From the NCBI GenBank assembly GCA_051955775.1, contig JBQCGJ010000244.1, positions 1-42,836 of the forward strand: a stretch of DNA of 42,836 bases, in the 5' to 3' direction. Shown in pieces: positions 7,777 through 18,625 of this stretch (the first letter of the stretch is position 1; every line of letters starts with the position of its first letter). The DNA comes from DASUHT01 sp051955775 (GTDB lineage: Bacteria; Actinomycetota; Thermoleophilia; Gaiellales; JAICJC01). Made by a program: the position numbers and the translations under genes. The notes under the pieces were generated by a model. It did not search any database. It was not told the DNA's origin and saw nothing but the letters and a program-made list of their open reading frames with translations.

Positions 7777-7782
7777 AGTATA
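7777..7782 (-). promoter_or_regulatory. -10 element (TATACT) of the rpmH-parB run
   Basis: TATACT on the minus strand, 12 nt before the rpmH ATG; five of six bases match TATAAT. No clear -35 element. It would drive the whole coupled run of eight genes. Confidence 0.5.
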
Positions 7783-7820
7783 GAGCAGCCGTCGATGGTC
7801 ACCCACCGCACCGATTTCGC

Positions 7821-7944
7821 TGTGGATTGCGGCGACCGGGCTGACGGTAGACCGGGACCTGAAAGACGCCGGAAACCGCGACATTCGGAGCCCAACCAGC
7901 GAGCCGGAAACGCTTTCCACAGGCGTGGACAAGTGTGTGGACAG
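7821..7944. other. DnaA-box-like cluster in the rpmH-dnaA spacer
   Basis: Four sequences with two mismatches to TTATCCACA: CTTTCCACA at 7913-7921 on the plus strand, and, read on the minus strand, CAATCCACA (7821-7829), TTGTCCACG (7924-7932) and CTGTCCACA (7936-7944). They lie in the 280-nt gene-free region between rpmH and dnaA, which otherwise holds only the two promoters. Likely the left half of a bipartite origin and/or dnaA autoregulation. Confidence 0.55.
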
Positions 7945-8029
7945 CGGAGAAAAATGCCTGCAAATCAGCGTGAAATCGGAAGGTCCCTTGGCAACCTCAC
8001 CAGGGGCGGCGCGATGTTCCCAGGCGCGT

Positions 8030-8035
8030 TACACT
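8030..8035 (+). promoter_or_regulatory. -10 element (TACACT) of dnaA
   Basis: TACACT ends 9 nt before the dnaA ATG. The intervening bases are CGTCCCCCC, with no ribosome site, so the transcript would begin at or within a few bases of the start codon. Confidence 0.45.
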
Positions 8036-8044
8036 CGTCCCCCC

Positions 8045-9403
8045 ATGACCTCCCCCGACGCCCCAACCGAGACCTGGGAGCGGATCGCTGCCAAGCTCCG
8101 CGAGGCCCTGAACGCCGGCACCTACGGCAAGTGGTTCGGGATGGCCGAGGCGCTCGAGGAATCGGGCGACCGGCTGGTCGTGGGCGTTCCCAACGAGTTC
8201 ACCAAGACCTGGATCGAAGGACACTTCGGGAGCCTCCTGGACGCCGCCGCAGCCGAGCAGGAGATGATCGTCGAGCTGCGTGTGGCGGTGTCCGAGGCGG
8301 CCGCCGCCGCGCGCGCCGAACAGTCCGCCGCCGACCCCGCCCATCCGGGTCTCCGCGAGCCCGCGCGCACCGATCCCCGGCTCAACCCGCGGTACACATT
8401 CGACGTGTTTGTGATCGGTCCGAGCAACCGCTTCGCGCACGCCGCGGCGCTGGCTGTGGCGGAGTCGCCGGCCCAGGCCTACAACCCTCTGTTCATCCAT
8501 GGTTCGACCGGCCTGGGGAAAACCCACCTCCTGCAGGCGATTGGTCAGTACGTTGTGCAGCAGCACGCAGCACTGAATGTGCGGTACGTGACCACCGAGA
8601 CGCTGATGAACGAGTTTGTGGATGCTTTGCGGGAAAAAAAGGTCGTGGCATTCAAACACCGCTATAGGACAGCGGACATTCTGCTCGTCGACGACATCCA
8701 ATTCCTCGAAGGCAAAGAGAACCTCCAGGAGGAGTTTTTCCACACCTTCAACAGCCTGTACGAGGCTGGAAAACAGATTGTGATCGCGTGCGACCGGGCG
8801 CCCAAGAAGCTTGCGACGCTCGAGGAGCGCCTGCGCACCAGGTTCGAATGGGGTCTGACCACCGACGTGCAGCCGCCCGACGTGGAGACCCGGATTGCAA
8901 TCCTCCGCAAGAAGGTCATCACCGAGGACCTCGACGTCTCCGATCCCGAGGTGCTGACGTTCATCGCCGACCGAGTGACCACCAACATCCGCGAGCTCGA
9001 GGGCGCGCTGACCCGGGTGATCGCCTATGCGTCGCTGACGGGCCGGCCGATCTCGGCCGAGGTCGCCCGTGAGGTGCTCAAGGACATGTTCCCCGACGGC
9101 GCCGCCCGGCCGATCACCATCGAGCAGATCCAGGCCGCGGTGTGCGAGGCATTCCGGGTCAGCATGGCCGATCTCAAGGGCGACAAGCGAAGCCAGGACA
9201 TCGTCTACCCGCGACAGGTGGCCATGTACCTCGCGCGGGAGCTGACAGACCTCTCGCTGCCCAAGATCGGCGCCAAGTTCGGCGGCCGCGACCATTCCAC
9301 CGTGATCCACGCCAAGGACAAGATCTCCAAGCTCCTCAACGAGGACCGGGAGGCCTTCAACCTGGTGCAGGACCTCACCCTCCGCATCAAGCAGTCCCGG
9401 TGA
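8045..9403 (+). CDS. dnaA: Chromosomal replication initiator DnaA
   Basis: 452 residues. Domain I (about 1-75) includes TYGKWF and the VPNEFTKTWIEGHF region; a short Ala-rich linker follows; the AAA+ domain has Walker A GSTGLGKTHLLQ near 154, Walker B LLVDDIQFLEGKE and sensor regions; the C-terminal box-binding domain ends with the signature GGRDHSTVIHAKDKI near 412. It melts oriC and recruits helicase. The start is ATG 8045, without Shine-Dalgarno. The AAA+ region between about 8500 and 8790 is noticeably more AT-rich than the rest and contains a seven-A run that forms an in-frame A AAA AAG heptamer. Confidence 0.97.
   Translation: MTSPDAPTETWERIAAKLREALNAGTYGKWFGMAEALEESGDRLVVGVPNEFTKTWIEGHFGSLLDAAAAEQEMIVELRVAVSEAAAAARAEQSAADPAHPGLREPARTDPRLNPRYTFDVFVIGPSNRFAHAAALAVAESPAQAYNPLFIHGSTGLGKTHLLQAIGQYVVQQHAALNVRYVTTETLMNEFVDALREKKVVAFKHRYRTADILLVDDIQFLEGKENLQEEFFHTFNSLYEAGKQIVIACDRAPKKLATLEERLRTRFEWGLTTDVQPPDVETRIAILRKKVITEDLDVSDPEVLTFIADRVTTNIRELEGALTRVIAYASLTGRPISAEVAREVLKDMFPDGAARPITIEQIQAAVCEAFRVSMADLKGDKRSQDIVYPRQVAMYLARELTDLSLPKIGAKFGGRDHSTVIHAKDKISKLLNEDREAFNLVQDLTLRIKQSR
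8635..8641 (+). other. Slippery heptamer A AAA AAG in dnaA
   Basis: Codons 197-199 read GAA AAA AAG, so the heptamer is in the frame required for -1 slippage. In the -1 frame eight residues (GRGIQTPL) follow before TAG at 8665, giving a 207-residue product. A small hairpin CCGCT (8659-8663) / AGCGG (8671-8675) follows, at a spacing longer than in dnaX. Function is unproven. Confidence 0.35.
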
Positions 9404-9641
9404 GCCCGGCAGACGCCTGTGGATCGACCGGCAGGATTGACACCGGTCTGGGGACAACCACGCCCCGCCACCGCACCGGCCGGGCGCGTCGTGGACAATG
9501 GCGCCGCCCATCCCCGGACACGTACCCGGCCCGCACCGGCTCGGTGAGCCGCCTCTGCGGGGTTATCCCCACCATGCACACCCCCTACCTCTATAACTTC
9601 TCTTTTAACGAGATAGTCGAGGTTTCAGGAGTCGCCCACAC
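9404..9641. other. Probable oriC (dnaA-dnaN spacer)
   Basis: The 238-nt spacer contains TTATCCCCA (9563-9571, plus; one mismatch to TTATCCACA) and, on the minus strand, CGATCCACA (9418-9426), TTGTCCCCA (9449-9457) and TTGTCCACG (9490-9498). An AT-rich stretch at 9590-9617, CTATAACTTCTCTTTTAACG onward, stands out from the GC-rich surroundings and is a candidate unwinding element. It lies next to dnaN, with an AGGAG ribosome site at 9627-9631. Gene polarity diverges around this region. Confidence 0.7.
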
Positions 9642-10739
9642 ATGAAGATCGTCTGCCCTCAGGATGCCCTGCTCGCACAGCTTCAGATCGCCGCCCGCGG
9701 CGTGTCGCAGCGCTCGACCGTGCAGATCCTGTCGGGCATTCTGGTCACCGCGGCGGGCGACGGATCGCCGGTGGAGCTCGCAGCGACCGACATGGAGCTC
9801 TCGCTGCGGGTGCCGCTCGAGGCGCAGGTGCCCGAACCGGGCTCGGTGGTCGTTCCGGGCCGGCTGCTGGTTGACATCGTGCGCGCGCTTCCCCCGGGCG
9901 AGGTGACGCTCGAACAGGCCGCGGGCGCCGGCACCGTGCGGCTGGCCTGCGGCGCCAGCGAGTACACCCTGCACACCCAGGCGGCCGAGGACTTCCCACA
10001 CCTGCCGCAGCCGTCCGGGTCACCGTTCGCGGTCGACCGTGAGCCGTTCGTGCAAACCATCGCGCACGTGTCGCGGGCGGCGTCGCGAGACGAGTCGCGG
10101 CCGGTGCTGACAGGTGTCCTGCTGGAGTTCGGCGAGGGTGCGGTGACCATGGCCGCCACCGACAGCTACCGGCTCTCGGTGAAGCGGTCCGAACTGCCCG
10201 GCACCGCCTCGGAGGCGCAGGCGATCGTGCCCGCACGGGCCCTCCAGGAGCTGGCGCGGATCGGCGCCGGCGACTCCATCCAGATCTCCATCGGCGACAA
10301 CCAGATCCTGTTCGGGATCGACGGCGCGTGGCTGTCCGCGCGCCGCATCGACGGCCAGTTCCCGAACTGGCGCCAGTTGCTGCCGCAGACGTTCGAGCAC
10401 GAGATCCCGGTGGCCCGCGGAGAGCTGCTGGACGTCGTGCGCCGGATCGCGCTGATGGCGCAGCGCAATCTGCCGCTGCGGCTGTCGTTCGACCAGGGCG
10501 CGTTGACGGTCAGCGCCCAGACACAGGACGTGGGAGAGGCCCACGAGACGCTGCCGGTGGGGTTTCAGGGCGAGCGGCTGGAGATCGGGTTCAACGCCGA
10601 CTTCCTGCGCGACGGGATCGAGAGCGTCGACGGCGACACGCTGAAGCTGCGGCTGATCAGCCCGCTGCGGCCCGGGCTGCTGCAGGGCGAGGACGACAGC
10701 TTCTCGTACCTGATCATGCCGATCAGGCTGTCGTCCTGA
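9642..10739 (+). CDS. dnaN: DNA polymerase III beta subunit (sliding clamp)
   Basis: 365 residues, three repeated clamp subdomains; landmarks are the start MKIVCPQDALLAQLQIAARG, FPHLPQ, VTMAATDSYRLSVKR, IDGQFPNWRQLLP and the C-terminal SFSYLIMPIRLSS typical of beta clamps. It encircles DNA and tethers polymerase. ATG 9642 has AGGAG about 10 nt upstream. recF follows after 7 nt. Confidence 0.97.
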   Translation: MKIVCPQDALLAQLQIAARGVSQRSTVQILSGILVTAAGDGSPVELAATDMELSLRVPLEAQVPEPGSVVVPGRLLVDIVRALPPGEVTLEQAAGAGTVRLACGASEYTLHTQAAEDFPHLPQPSGSPFAVDREPFVQTIAHVSRAASRDESRPVLTGVLLEFGEGAVTMAATDSYRLSVKRSELPGTASEAQAIVPARALQELARIGAGDSIQISIGDNQILFGIDGAWLSARRIDGQFPNWRQLLPQTFEHEIPVARGELLDVVRRIALMAQRNLPLRLSFDQGALTVSAQTQDVGEAHETLPVGFQGERLEIGFNADFLRDGIESVDGDTLKLRLISPLRPGLLQGEDDSFSYLIMPIRLSS

Positions 10740-10746
10740 CCTGCAG

Positions 10747-11826
10747 TTGCGGGTGGCGGCGGTCAGGGGCGCCAACTTCCGCTGCTACGAGCGGATCAAC
10801 GTCGCGCTTCCGGGCGGCCTGGTGGGTGTGGTCGGGCCAAACGGGGCCGGCAAGACCAGCCTGCTGGAGCTGATCCACTTCGCCTGCCTGGGCTACTCGC
10901 CGCGCACCTCCTCCGACCAGGAGCTCGTGCGCTTCGGGTGTGACGTGCTGCGGGCCGAGGCGGATGTCGAGCTGGCAGGCGGCTCGGCGCGGCCCGCTGT
11001 CGGATATCGGCCCGGCGATCCGAAGCGGGCCACCGTCGATGGGTCGCCGGTGCGGTCCATCGACCGGCTGCTGGCCCGGTTCCCGGTGCTCGTGTTCACC
11101 CCCGACCGGCTGCGTCTGGTGCAGGGGCCGCCCGCGCTTCGGCGCTCCTACTTCGACCGGGTGCTGGCCCGTATGTGGCCGGCACAGGCGGCTCTGGCCA
11201 GCGAGTACGGGCGTGTCCTGGTGCAGCGAAACCATCTGCTGAGGCGGATCCGGGCGGGGCAGTCACCGGCGTCCGGGCTCGACCCGTGGGACGAGATGGC
11301 CGCCCGCACGGGGGCTGCCCTGGGCGCCGCGCGGAGCCGACTGTGCCACGCTCTGGCGCCGGTGCTGGCCAGGCGGCTGACCTCGCTGGGCGGGGCGCCC
11401 GGACCGCAGCCGCTGCTGCACGTGGCACACACTGCGGGCGGTGAGCGGGAGCTTCGCGAGGCACTGGTCGCGCGCCGCCGGCGTGACATCGACCGCGCTG
11501 CCACCGGAGCCGGCCCGCATCTGGACGACTACCGGATGGAGGACGACGGCCGCGATCTGCGGCGGTACGGATCGCAGGGCGAACAGCGGCGCATGCTCCT
11601 GGGGCTGATCCTGGCCGAGGCCGACCTGATCGAACGGGAGCGTGACGAGCAGCCGCTGCTGCTGCTGGACGACGTCACGGGGGAGTTCGACGCCGGCCGT
11701 CGCGAGTTGCTGCTGGAGGCCGTGTCCCGGTTTCAGCAGGCCATTCTGACCACCACCGACGCGGTCGATCTGGGCGCCGCGGCGGCGGTGGTGACCGTGC
11801 GGGAGGGTACGGTGACTCCGCCGTGA
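10747..11826 (+). CDS. recF: DNA replication and repair protein RecF
   Basis: 359 residues, SMC-like ABC ATPase. Walker A GPNGAGKTS is at about 31-39 and the D-loop/Walker B region LLLLDDVTGEFD near the C-terminus; HLDDYRMEDDGRDLRRYGSQ is the signature-motif region. It loads RecA at gaps with RecO and RecR. The start is TTG at 10747, 7 nt after dnaN, chosen because the family begins immediately before the AxxNFRxY segment. The stop overlaps the next gene in a GTGA junction. Confidence 0.95.
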   Translation: MRVAAVRGANFRCYERINVALPGGLVGVVGPNGAGKTSLLELIHFACLGYSPRTSSDQELVRFGCDVLRAEADVELAGGSARPAVGYRPGDPKRATVDGSPVRSIDRLLARFPVLVFTPDRLRLVQGPPALRRSYFDRVLARMWPAQAALASEYGRVLVQRNHLLRRIRAGQSPASGLDPWDEMAARTGAALGAARSRLCHALAPVLARRLTSLGGAPGPQPLLHVAHTAGGERELREALVARRRRDIDRAATGAGPHLDDYRMEDDGRDLRRYGSQGEQRRMLLGLILAEADLIERERDEQPLLLLDDVTGEFDAGRRELLLEAVSRFQQAILTTTDAVDLGAAAAVVTVREGTVTPP

Positions 11827-12266
11827 GCGACCTCGAGCCGATCGGTCAGCTGCTCCCCGCGCGGATGCTCGCCCGCCGCCGCTCGGACCCGGTGGCGGAT
11901 GCTGCCCGGGCCGTATGGGCGGAGGTGGTCGGGGAGCGGGTGTCCCGCCACAGCGCACCCATTCGCACCTCCGGCGATGCCCTGGTCGTGCACTGCTCCA
12001 GTTCGACGTGGGCATCGGAGCTGACGTTGCTGGCGGGCCATGTCGGGGAGCGTCTGACGAGTCGTCTTGGAGAGCAGATGCCGGCCCGGCTGCGGTTCGA
12101 GGTGGGCGAGCTTCCGACCCTCGCCTCTCAACCGCAGGCGCCCGCGCCGGCGGTGGATCCGACCCGCGCCGAGCACGCGCGGTCGCTCGCCTCGGGGGTC
12201 GCCGACCAGCGCCTCAGGGACGCCCTGGCCAACGCCATCGCGCGCGCAAACAGCGGAAGTTCGTGA
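11823..12266 (+). CDS. DUF721 (DciA-like) protein
   Basis: 147 residues. The core WAEVVGERVSRHSAPIRTSGDALVVHCSSSTWASELTLL is the DUF721/DciA domain, here with W33 region and a later helical tail. DciA recruits replicative helicase in bacteria lacking DnaC/DnaI, and DUF721 genes sit between recF and gyrB in many actinobacteria; the role here is inferred from that. GTG 11823 overlaps the recF stop, indicating coupling. Confidence 0.85.
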   Translation: MSDLEPIGQLLPARMLARRRSDPVADAARAVWAEVVGERVSRHSAPIRTSGDALVVHCSSSTWASELTLLAGHVGERLTSRLGEQMPARLRFEVGELPTLASQPQAPAPAVDPTRAEHARSLASGVADQRLRDALANAIARANSGSS

Positions 12267-12356
12267 CACTTTTCTGACGCCGCGGCGGGGGGATCCGGCA
12301 GCCCGCTCTGGTAGACTTCCAATTGCTCGTTTATCGCTATTTCACGCGGGTTTTCA

Positions 12357-14747
12357 TTGACTGAATCCGGCTACGACGCCAAAGACATCACGGTTCTGGA
12401 AGGGCTTGAGGCGGTACGCCGCCGGCCCGGGATGTACATCGGCTCGACCGGTCAGCGGGGTCTCAACCAGTTGTTCTACGAGGTCGTGGACAACAGCGTT
12501 GACGAGGCCCTGGCCGGCCACTGCGACCACATCCAGGCGGTCATCGCACCCGACAACCGGGTGACGGTGTCCGACAACGGCCGGGGCATCCCGGTCGGCA
12601 TGATGCCCGAGGTCGGTCTGCCCGCCGCCGAGGTGGTGCTGACCAAGCTGCACGCCGGCGGCAAGTTCGGCGGCAAGGGCTACAAGGTGTCAGGCGGGCT
12701 GCACGGCGTGGGCATCTCGGTCGTGAACGCGCTCTCGGAGCGGCTCGACCTGGAGATCCGCACCGACGGATACGTGTGGCGCCAGAGCTTCGAGCGCGGC
12801 GATCCGCTCGGCCCCCTCGAGCAGGGCGAGAAAACCACCGAGACCGGCACCACGATCTCGTTCATGGCCGATCCCGAGATCTTCGACGAGATCGACTACC
12901 AGTTCGACACGCTTGCCCAGCGCATCCGCGAGATGGCCTTCCTGACCAGCGGGCTGCGCATTAGCCTGGTCGAGGAGCGGGCCGGTGGCGAACAGGTCGA
13001 CTTCCTGTACGAGGGTGGCATCCGCGACTTCGTGTCCTACATCAACAAGGGCAAGGAGACGATCCACAAGTCGGTCATCTACTACGCCAACCAGACCGAC
13101 GGCGGCGAGGTCGAGGTGGCGATGCAGTGGAACGGCACCTTCGTGGAGTCGACGTACTCCTTCGCGAACCACATCAACACCCCCGAGGGCGGGACGCACC
13201 TGTCGGGCTTCAAGGCGTCGCTGACGCGGACGCTGAACGAGTACGCGCGTTCGAAGGGCCTGCTGAAGGAGAAGGACGAGCCGCTGCAGGGCGACGACTG
13301 CCGCGAGGGATTGGCCGCTGTGGTGTCCGTCAAGCTGCGCGAGCCGCAGTTCGAAGGTCAGACCAAAACCAAGCTGGGCAATCCGTCCGTGCGCGGGCTC
13401 GTGGAGACCGCGTCGAATGCGAAGCTGGCGGAGTTCCTGGAGGAGAACCCAGCCGAGGCCAAGGCGATCGTGAACAAGCTGATCGCAGCCAGCCGGGCCC
13501 GCCAGGCCGCCCGGTCGGCTCGCGACGCGATCCGCCGCAAGTCCGCCATGGGCGGCGGCGGCCTGCCCGGCAAGCTGGCCGACTGCACCCTGCGCCAGCC
13601 CGAGACCACTGAGCTGTACCTGGTGGAGGGCGACAGCGCCGGCGGCTCCGCCGTGGAGGCCCGCGACCGCACCTTCCAGGCCATCCTGCCGCTGCGCGGC
13701 AAGATCATCAACGTCGAGAAGGCCCGCATCAACAAGGTTCTCTCCAACAACGAGATCCAGGCCATGATCACGGCCATCGGCACCGGCATCGGCGAGGAGT
13801 TCGATATCAACGGCGCCCGCTACCACAAGGTCGTCGTGACCTGTGACGCGGACGTGGATGGTGCGCACATCCGCACGCTGATCCTGACCTTCCTGTTCCG
13901 GCACATGAAGGAGCTGATCGAGGCCGGGTATGTGTACATCGCGCAGCCGCCGCTGTACAAGCTGCGTGTCGGCTCGGACGACCGGTACTTCGAGAAGCAG
14001 CATCAGCTCGACGAGTGGCTGATCCGCGAGCGGCTGGACAAGATGGACATCAGCGACCGGTCTGGCCAATCCGTCAAGCTGACCGAGGCCAAGCTGCAGC
14101 GGTTCCAGCGGACGCTCAAGGAATACGAGGGATGGGCCTCCAAGCTGAAGGAGCAGTTCGGCTCGCCGGCGGTCACCTACGTCAAGGACCATCGCCTGAT
14201 CGAGCACGAGATCGACAGCCTGGACGCGCTCGAGGCGTACTTCGCCAACGAGGTGCCGGAGGACGAGCCGCATCGGGTGGAGCTGATCGCACGCCGCGAG
14301 GAGTCGCTGTTGATGAAGATCAGCGAGAAGGCCACCGGCGCCTCCCGGCTGACCGATATCCCGCTCGCGCTGTTCAGGAGCCCCGGCTATCAGCATCTGC
14401 GCTCGACGCACGCGCGACTGGCCGAGGCCGTCGGTGCGCCGCCGTTCGAGCTGCGCATGCAGAAGCGAGACGAGACGGTGCACGTGTGGGAGCAGTTCCG
14501 GCCGACGCTGCTCTCGCTGGCCCAGGAGGGCCTCAACCTGCAGCGGTTCAAGGGGTTGGGCGAGATGAACCCGGAGCAGCTGTGGGAGACGACCATGAAC
14601 CCCGAAAACCGCGTGCTGCAGAAGGTGTCGGTGGAGGACGCCGCCACCGCTGACCAGGTGTTCTCGATGCTGATGGGCGATCAGGTGGAGCCGCGCCGCG
14701 ACTTCATCGAGCGAAACGCCCACGACGTGAAGTTCCTGGATATCTGA
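12357..14747 (+). CDS. gyrB: DNA gyrase subunit B with TOPRIM insertion
   Basis: 796 residues. The GHKL ATPase starts with YDAKDITVLEGLEAVRRRPG and has the catalytic Glu in YEVVDNSVDEAL; TOPRIM has LVEGDSAGGSAVE (about 421) and CDADVDGAHI (about 498); the end is LQRFKGLGEMNPEQLWETT. Between YIAQPPLYKL (about 527) and LQRFKGLGE (about 728) lie roughly 190 residues, against about 25 in B. subtilis GyrB, the same position as the E. coli insertion. The start is TTG 12357; no Shine-Dalgarno is visible. A TAGACT -10-like sequence is at 12312-12317 in the 90-nt spacer. Confidence 0.96.
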   Translation: MTESGYDAKDITVLEGLEAVRRRPGMYIGSTGQRGLNQLFYEVVDNSVDEALAGHCDHIQAVIAPDNRVTVSDNGRGIPVGMMPEVGLPAAEVVLTKLHAGGKFGGKGYKVSGGLHGVGISVVNALSERLDLEIRTDGYVWRQSFERGDPLGPLEQGEKTTETGTTISFMADPEIFDEIDYQFDTLAQRIREMAFLTSGLRISLVEERAGGEQVDFLYEGGIRDFVSYINKGKETIHKSVIYYANQTDGGEVEVAMQWNGTFVESTYSFANHINTPEGGTHLSGFKASLTRTLNEYARSKGLLKEKDEPLQGDDCREGLAAVVSVKLREPQFEGQTKTKLGNPSVRGLVETASNAKLAEFLEENPAEAKAIVNKLIAASRARQAARSARDAIRRKSAMGGGGLPGKLADCTLRQPETTELYLVEGDSAGGSAVEARDRTFQAILPLRGKIINVEKARINKVLSNNEIQAMITAIGTGIGEEFDINGARYHKVVVTCDADVDGAHIRTLILTFLFRHMKELIEAGYVYIAQPPLYKLRVGSDDRYFEKQHQLDEWLIRERLDKMDISDRSGQSVKLTEAKLQRFQRTLKEYEGWASKLKEQFGSPAVTYVKDHRLIEHEIDSLDALEAYFANEVPEDEPHRVELIARREESLLMKISEKATGASRLTDIPLALFRSPGYQHLRSTHARLAEAVGAPPFELRMQKRDETVHVWEQFRPTLLSLAQEGLNLQRFKGLGEMNPEQLWETTMNPENRVLQKVSVEDAATADQVFSMLMGDQVEPRRDFIERNAHDVKFLDI

Positions 14748-14786
14748 TGACGACCGCCGCCGCGACGACGCCGGAGGGCTGAGCCG

Positions 14787-17336
<2,550 letters not shown>

Positions 17337-17440
17337 GCGTTCGTTAGCGGACGCCCGAACGGCGGAAGGACTCCAGGCCGTGCCCCCGAATACGGTCGTG
17401 GGCGTTGGGCGGGCGCAGCGGCCCGGAAGGGAGGACGGCC

Positions 17441-17815
17441 GTGAGGCAAGCTGACCTGCTGGAACCCATCGAGCTGGACAAGCGGCTGCAGCGCCTGGAG
17501 CTGCACCTGGGACAGGTGTGTGCCGTGGCGGGCGTGACCAAGATGCAGCTCGACTACTGGACGACGAAGGCCGCGATCCGCACCAGCGGCCGCAAGCAGC
17601 GCGTCTACGACATGCAGGCGCTGGAACTGGTCATGCTGATCAAGCAGGCCAAGGACAAGGGGCTCAACCTGCAGGCCGCGATCGCCGCGGCGCGCGAGTT
17701 CCAGGCCCGCGCAGGGGCTGCCACCGCCGCGCCGGTGGTGGACGACCTAGACCGCCCGCAGCTCCTCGGCGGCCACGTCCGGGTCGACCACGTTCAGCCA
17801 CAGGCCGGTACCTAG
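17441..17815 (+). CDS. MerR-type helix-turn-helix protein
   Basis: 124 residues. The N-terminal half resembles a MerR DNA-binding domain: VCAVAGVTKMQLDYWTTKAA (recognition helix), a wing containing SGRKQRVYD, and IKQAKDKGLNLQAAIAAARE. No metal- or ligand-binding C-terminal domain is present. Start GTG 17441 has GGAGG 7 nt upstream; a longer frame from 17405 lacks one. It follows gyrA by 104 nt, a spacer with only a weak 6-bp hairpin (17338-17361). Its last 23 codons overlap the 3' end of convergent galT. Confidence 0.75.
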   Translation: MRQADLLEPIELDKRLQRLELHLGQVCAVAGVTKMQLDYWTTKAAIRTSGRKQRVYDMQALELVMLIKQAKDKGLNLQAAIAAAREFQARAGAATAAPVVDDLDRPQLLGGHVRVDHVQPQAGT

Positions 17816-18625
17816 CTCGAGCGAGGCCGGCACGGTCAGTCGCGGCAGCAGCTCCACGTGCCAGTGAAACTCCCCGCCGTCCGCGGCGTCGTGCAGCACT
17901 GCGTTCCACGCCAGGTCCTCGCCGAGCGCCGTCCGCAGCCGGATCACCGCGTCGCGCAGCGTGTGCGCCAGTGCCGCATGACTCGCGACCGACCCGGCGT
18001 GGTCGGTGGGAGCGATCCACATCTCGTAGGGCAGGCGGCTCCAGCCCGGGCAGAACGCCAGCAGCCCGTCGGATTCGACCACCGTGCGCCGCGCCTCGCC
18101 GTCCAGTACGCCGCACAGCCGGCAGTCTCCCGAGGTGGCGCGCTGCTCGGCCTCGAGAGTGGGCGGGAGCTCGGCGAACGGGACGAGCTGCGAGTGGGAG
18201 TGCTCCAGCGACGCGCCGGCCCCTGGCCCCTCGTTGATGCACGCCAGCACCCACGAGGCGCCTGCCCGCCGGTGCTCGGCGCGGCGCGCCGCCCAGGCGT
18301 CGAGCGTGCGCTCCAGCACCGCGGGTTCGACCTCGGCCACCGATGTCACGTGCACTCCGCCATGCACGGCCACCTCCTGGCCGGGGATGGCCGGGTACTT
18401 GTTGGGGACGACCCGCACCGACCATCCCGGGGAGTCGGCCGGCGCGCCGGGCGGGCGGTCGAGTGCCAGTGTCTCGGGCGGCGTGAGCTGCTCGTGGCCC
18501 TCACAGAACGGGCACGTGGCAGCCGCGTCGACCCGCGTCACACGGCCCAGCGCACCGGGCCGCGCGCGGCGGCCGGGGGCGATCACGACCGGCACCCCCG
18601 TCAACGGGTTGTGGCGAAGGTCTAT
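17747..18625 (-). CDS. galT: Galactose-1-phosphate uridylyltransferase-like (HIT superfamily)
   Basis: 292 residues from the proposed start. N-terminal DLRHNPLTG..VVIAPGR, zinc motif CPFCEGHE, HIT-type nucleotidyl site GASLEHSHSQLVP (HxHxQ) and a second histidine cluster FHWHVELLPRL are those of GalT or related NMP transferases; the sugar substrate is not certain. No ATG, GTG or TTG precedes the conserved N-terminus in frame; AAGGA (18632-18636 on the complement) lies 6 nt before an AUA at 18625-18623 that overlaps the slipin stop. The first canonical start is TTG 18604, which would remove DLRHNP. Boundary uncertain, gene identity good. Confidence 0.8.
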   Translation of the reverse strand: MDLRHNPLTGVPVVIAPGRRARPGALGRVTRVDAAATCPFCEGHEQLTPPETLALDRPPGAPADSPGWSVRVVPNKYPAIPGQEVAVHGGVHVTSVAEVEPAVLERTLDAWAARRAEHRRAGASWVLACINEGPGAGASLEHSHSQLVPFAELPPTLEAEQRATSGDCRLCGVLDGEARRTVVESDGLLAFCPGWSRLPYEMWIAPTDHAGSVASHAALAHTLRDAVIRLRTALGEDLAWNAVLHDAADGGEFHWHVELLPRLTVPASLELGTGLWLNVVDPDVAAEELRAV

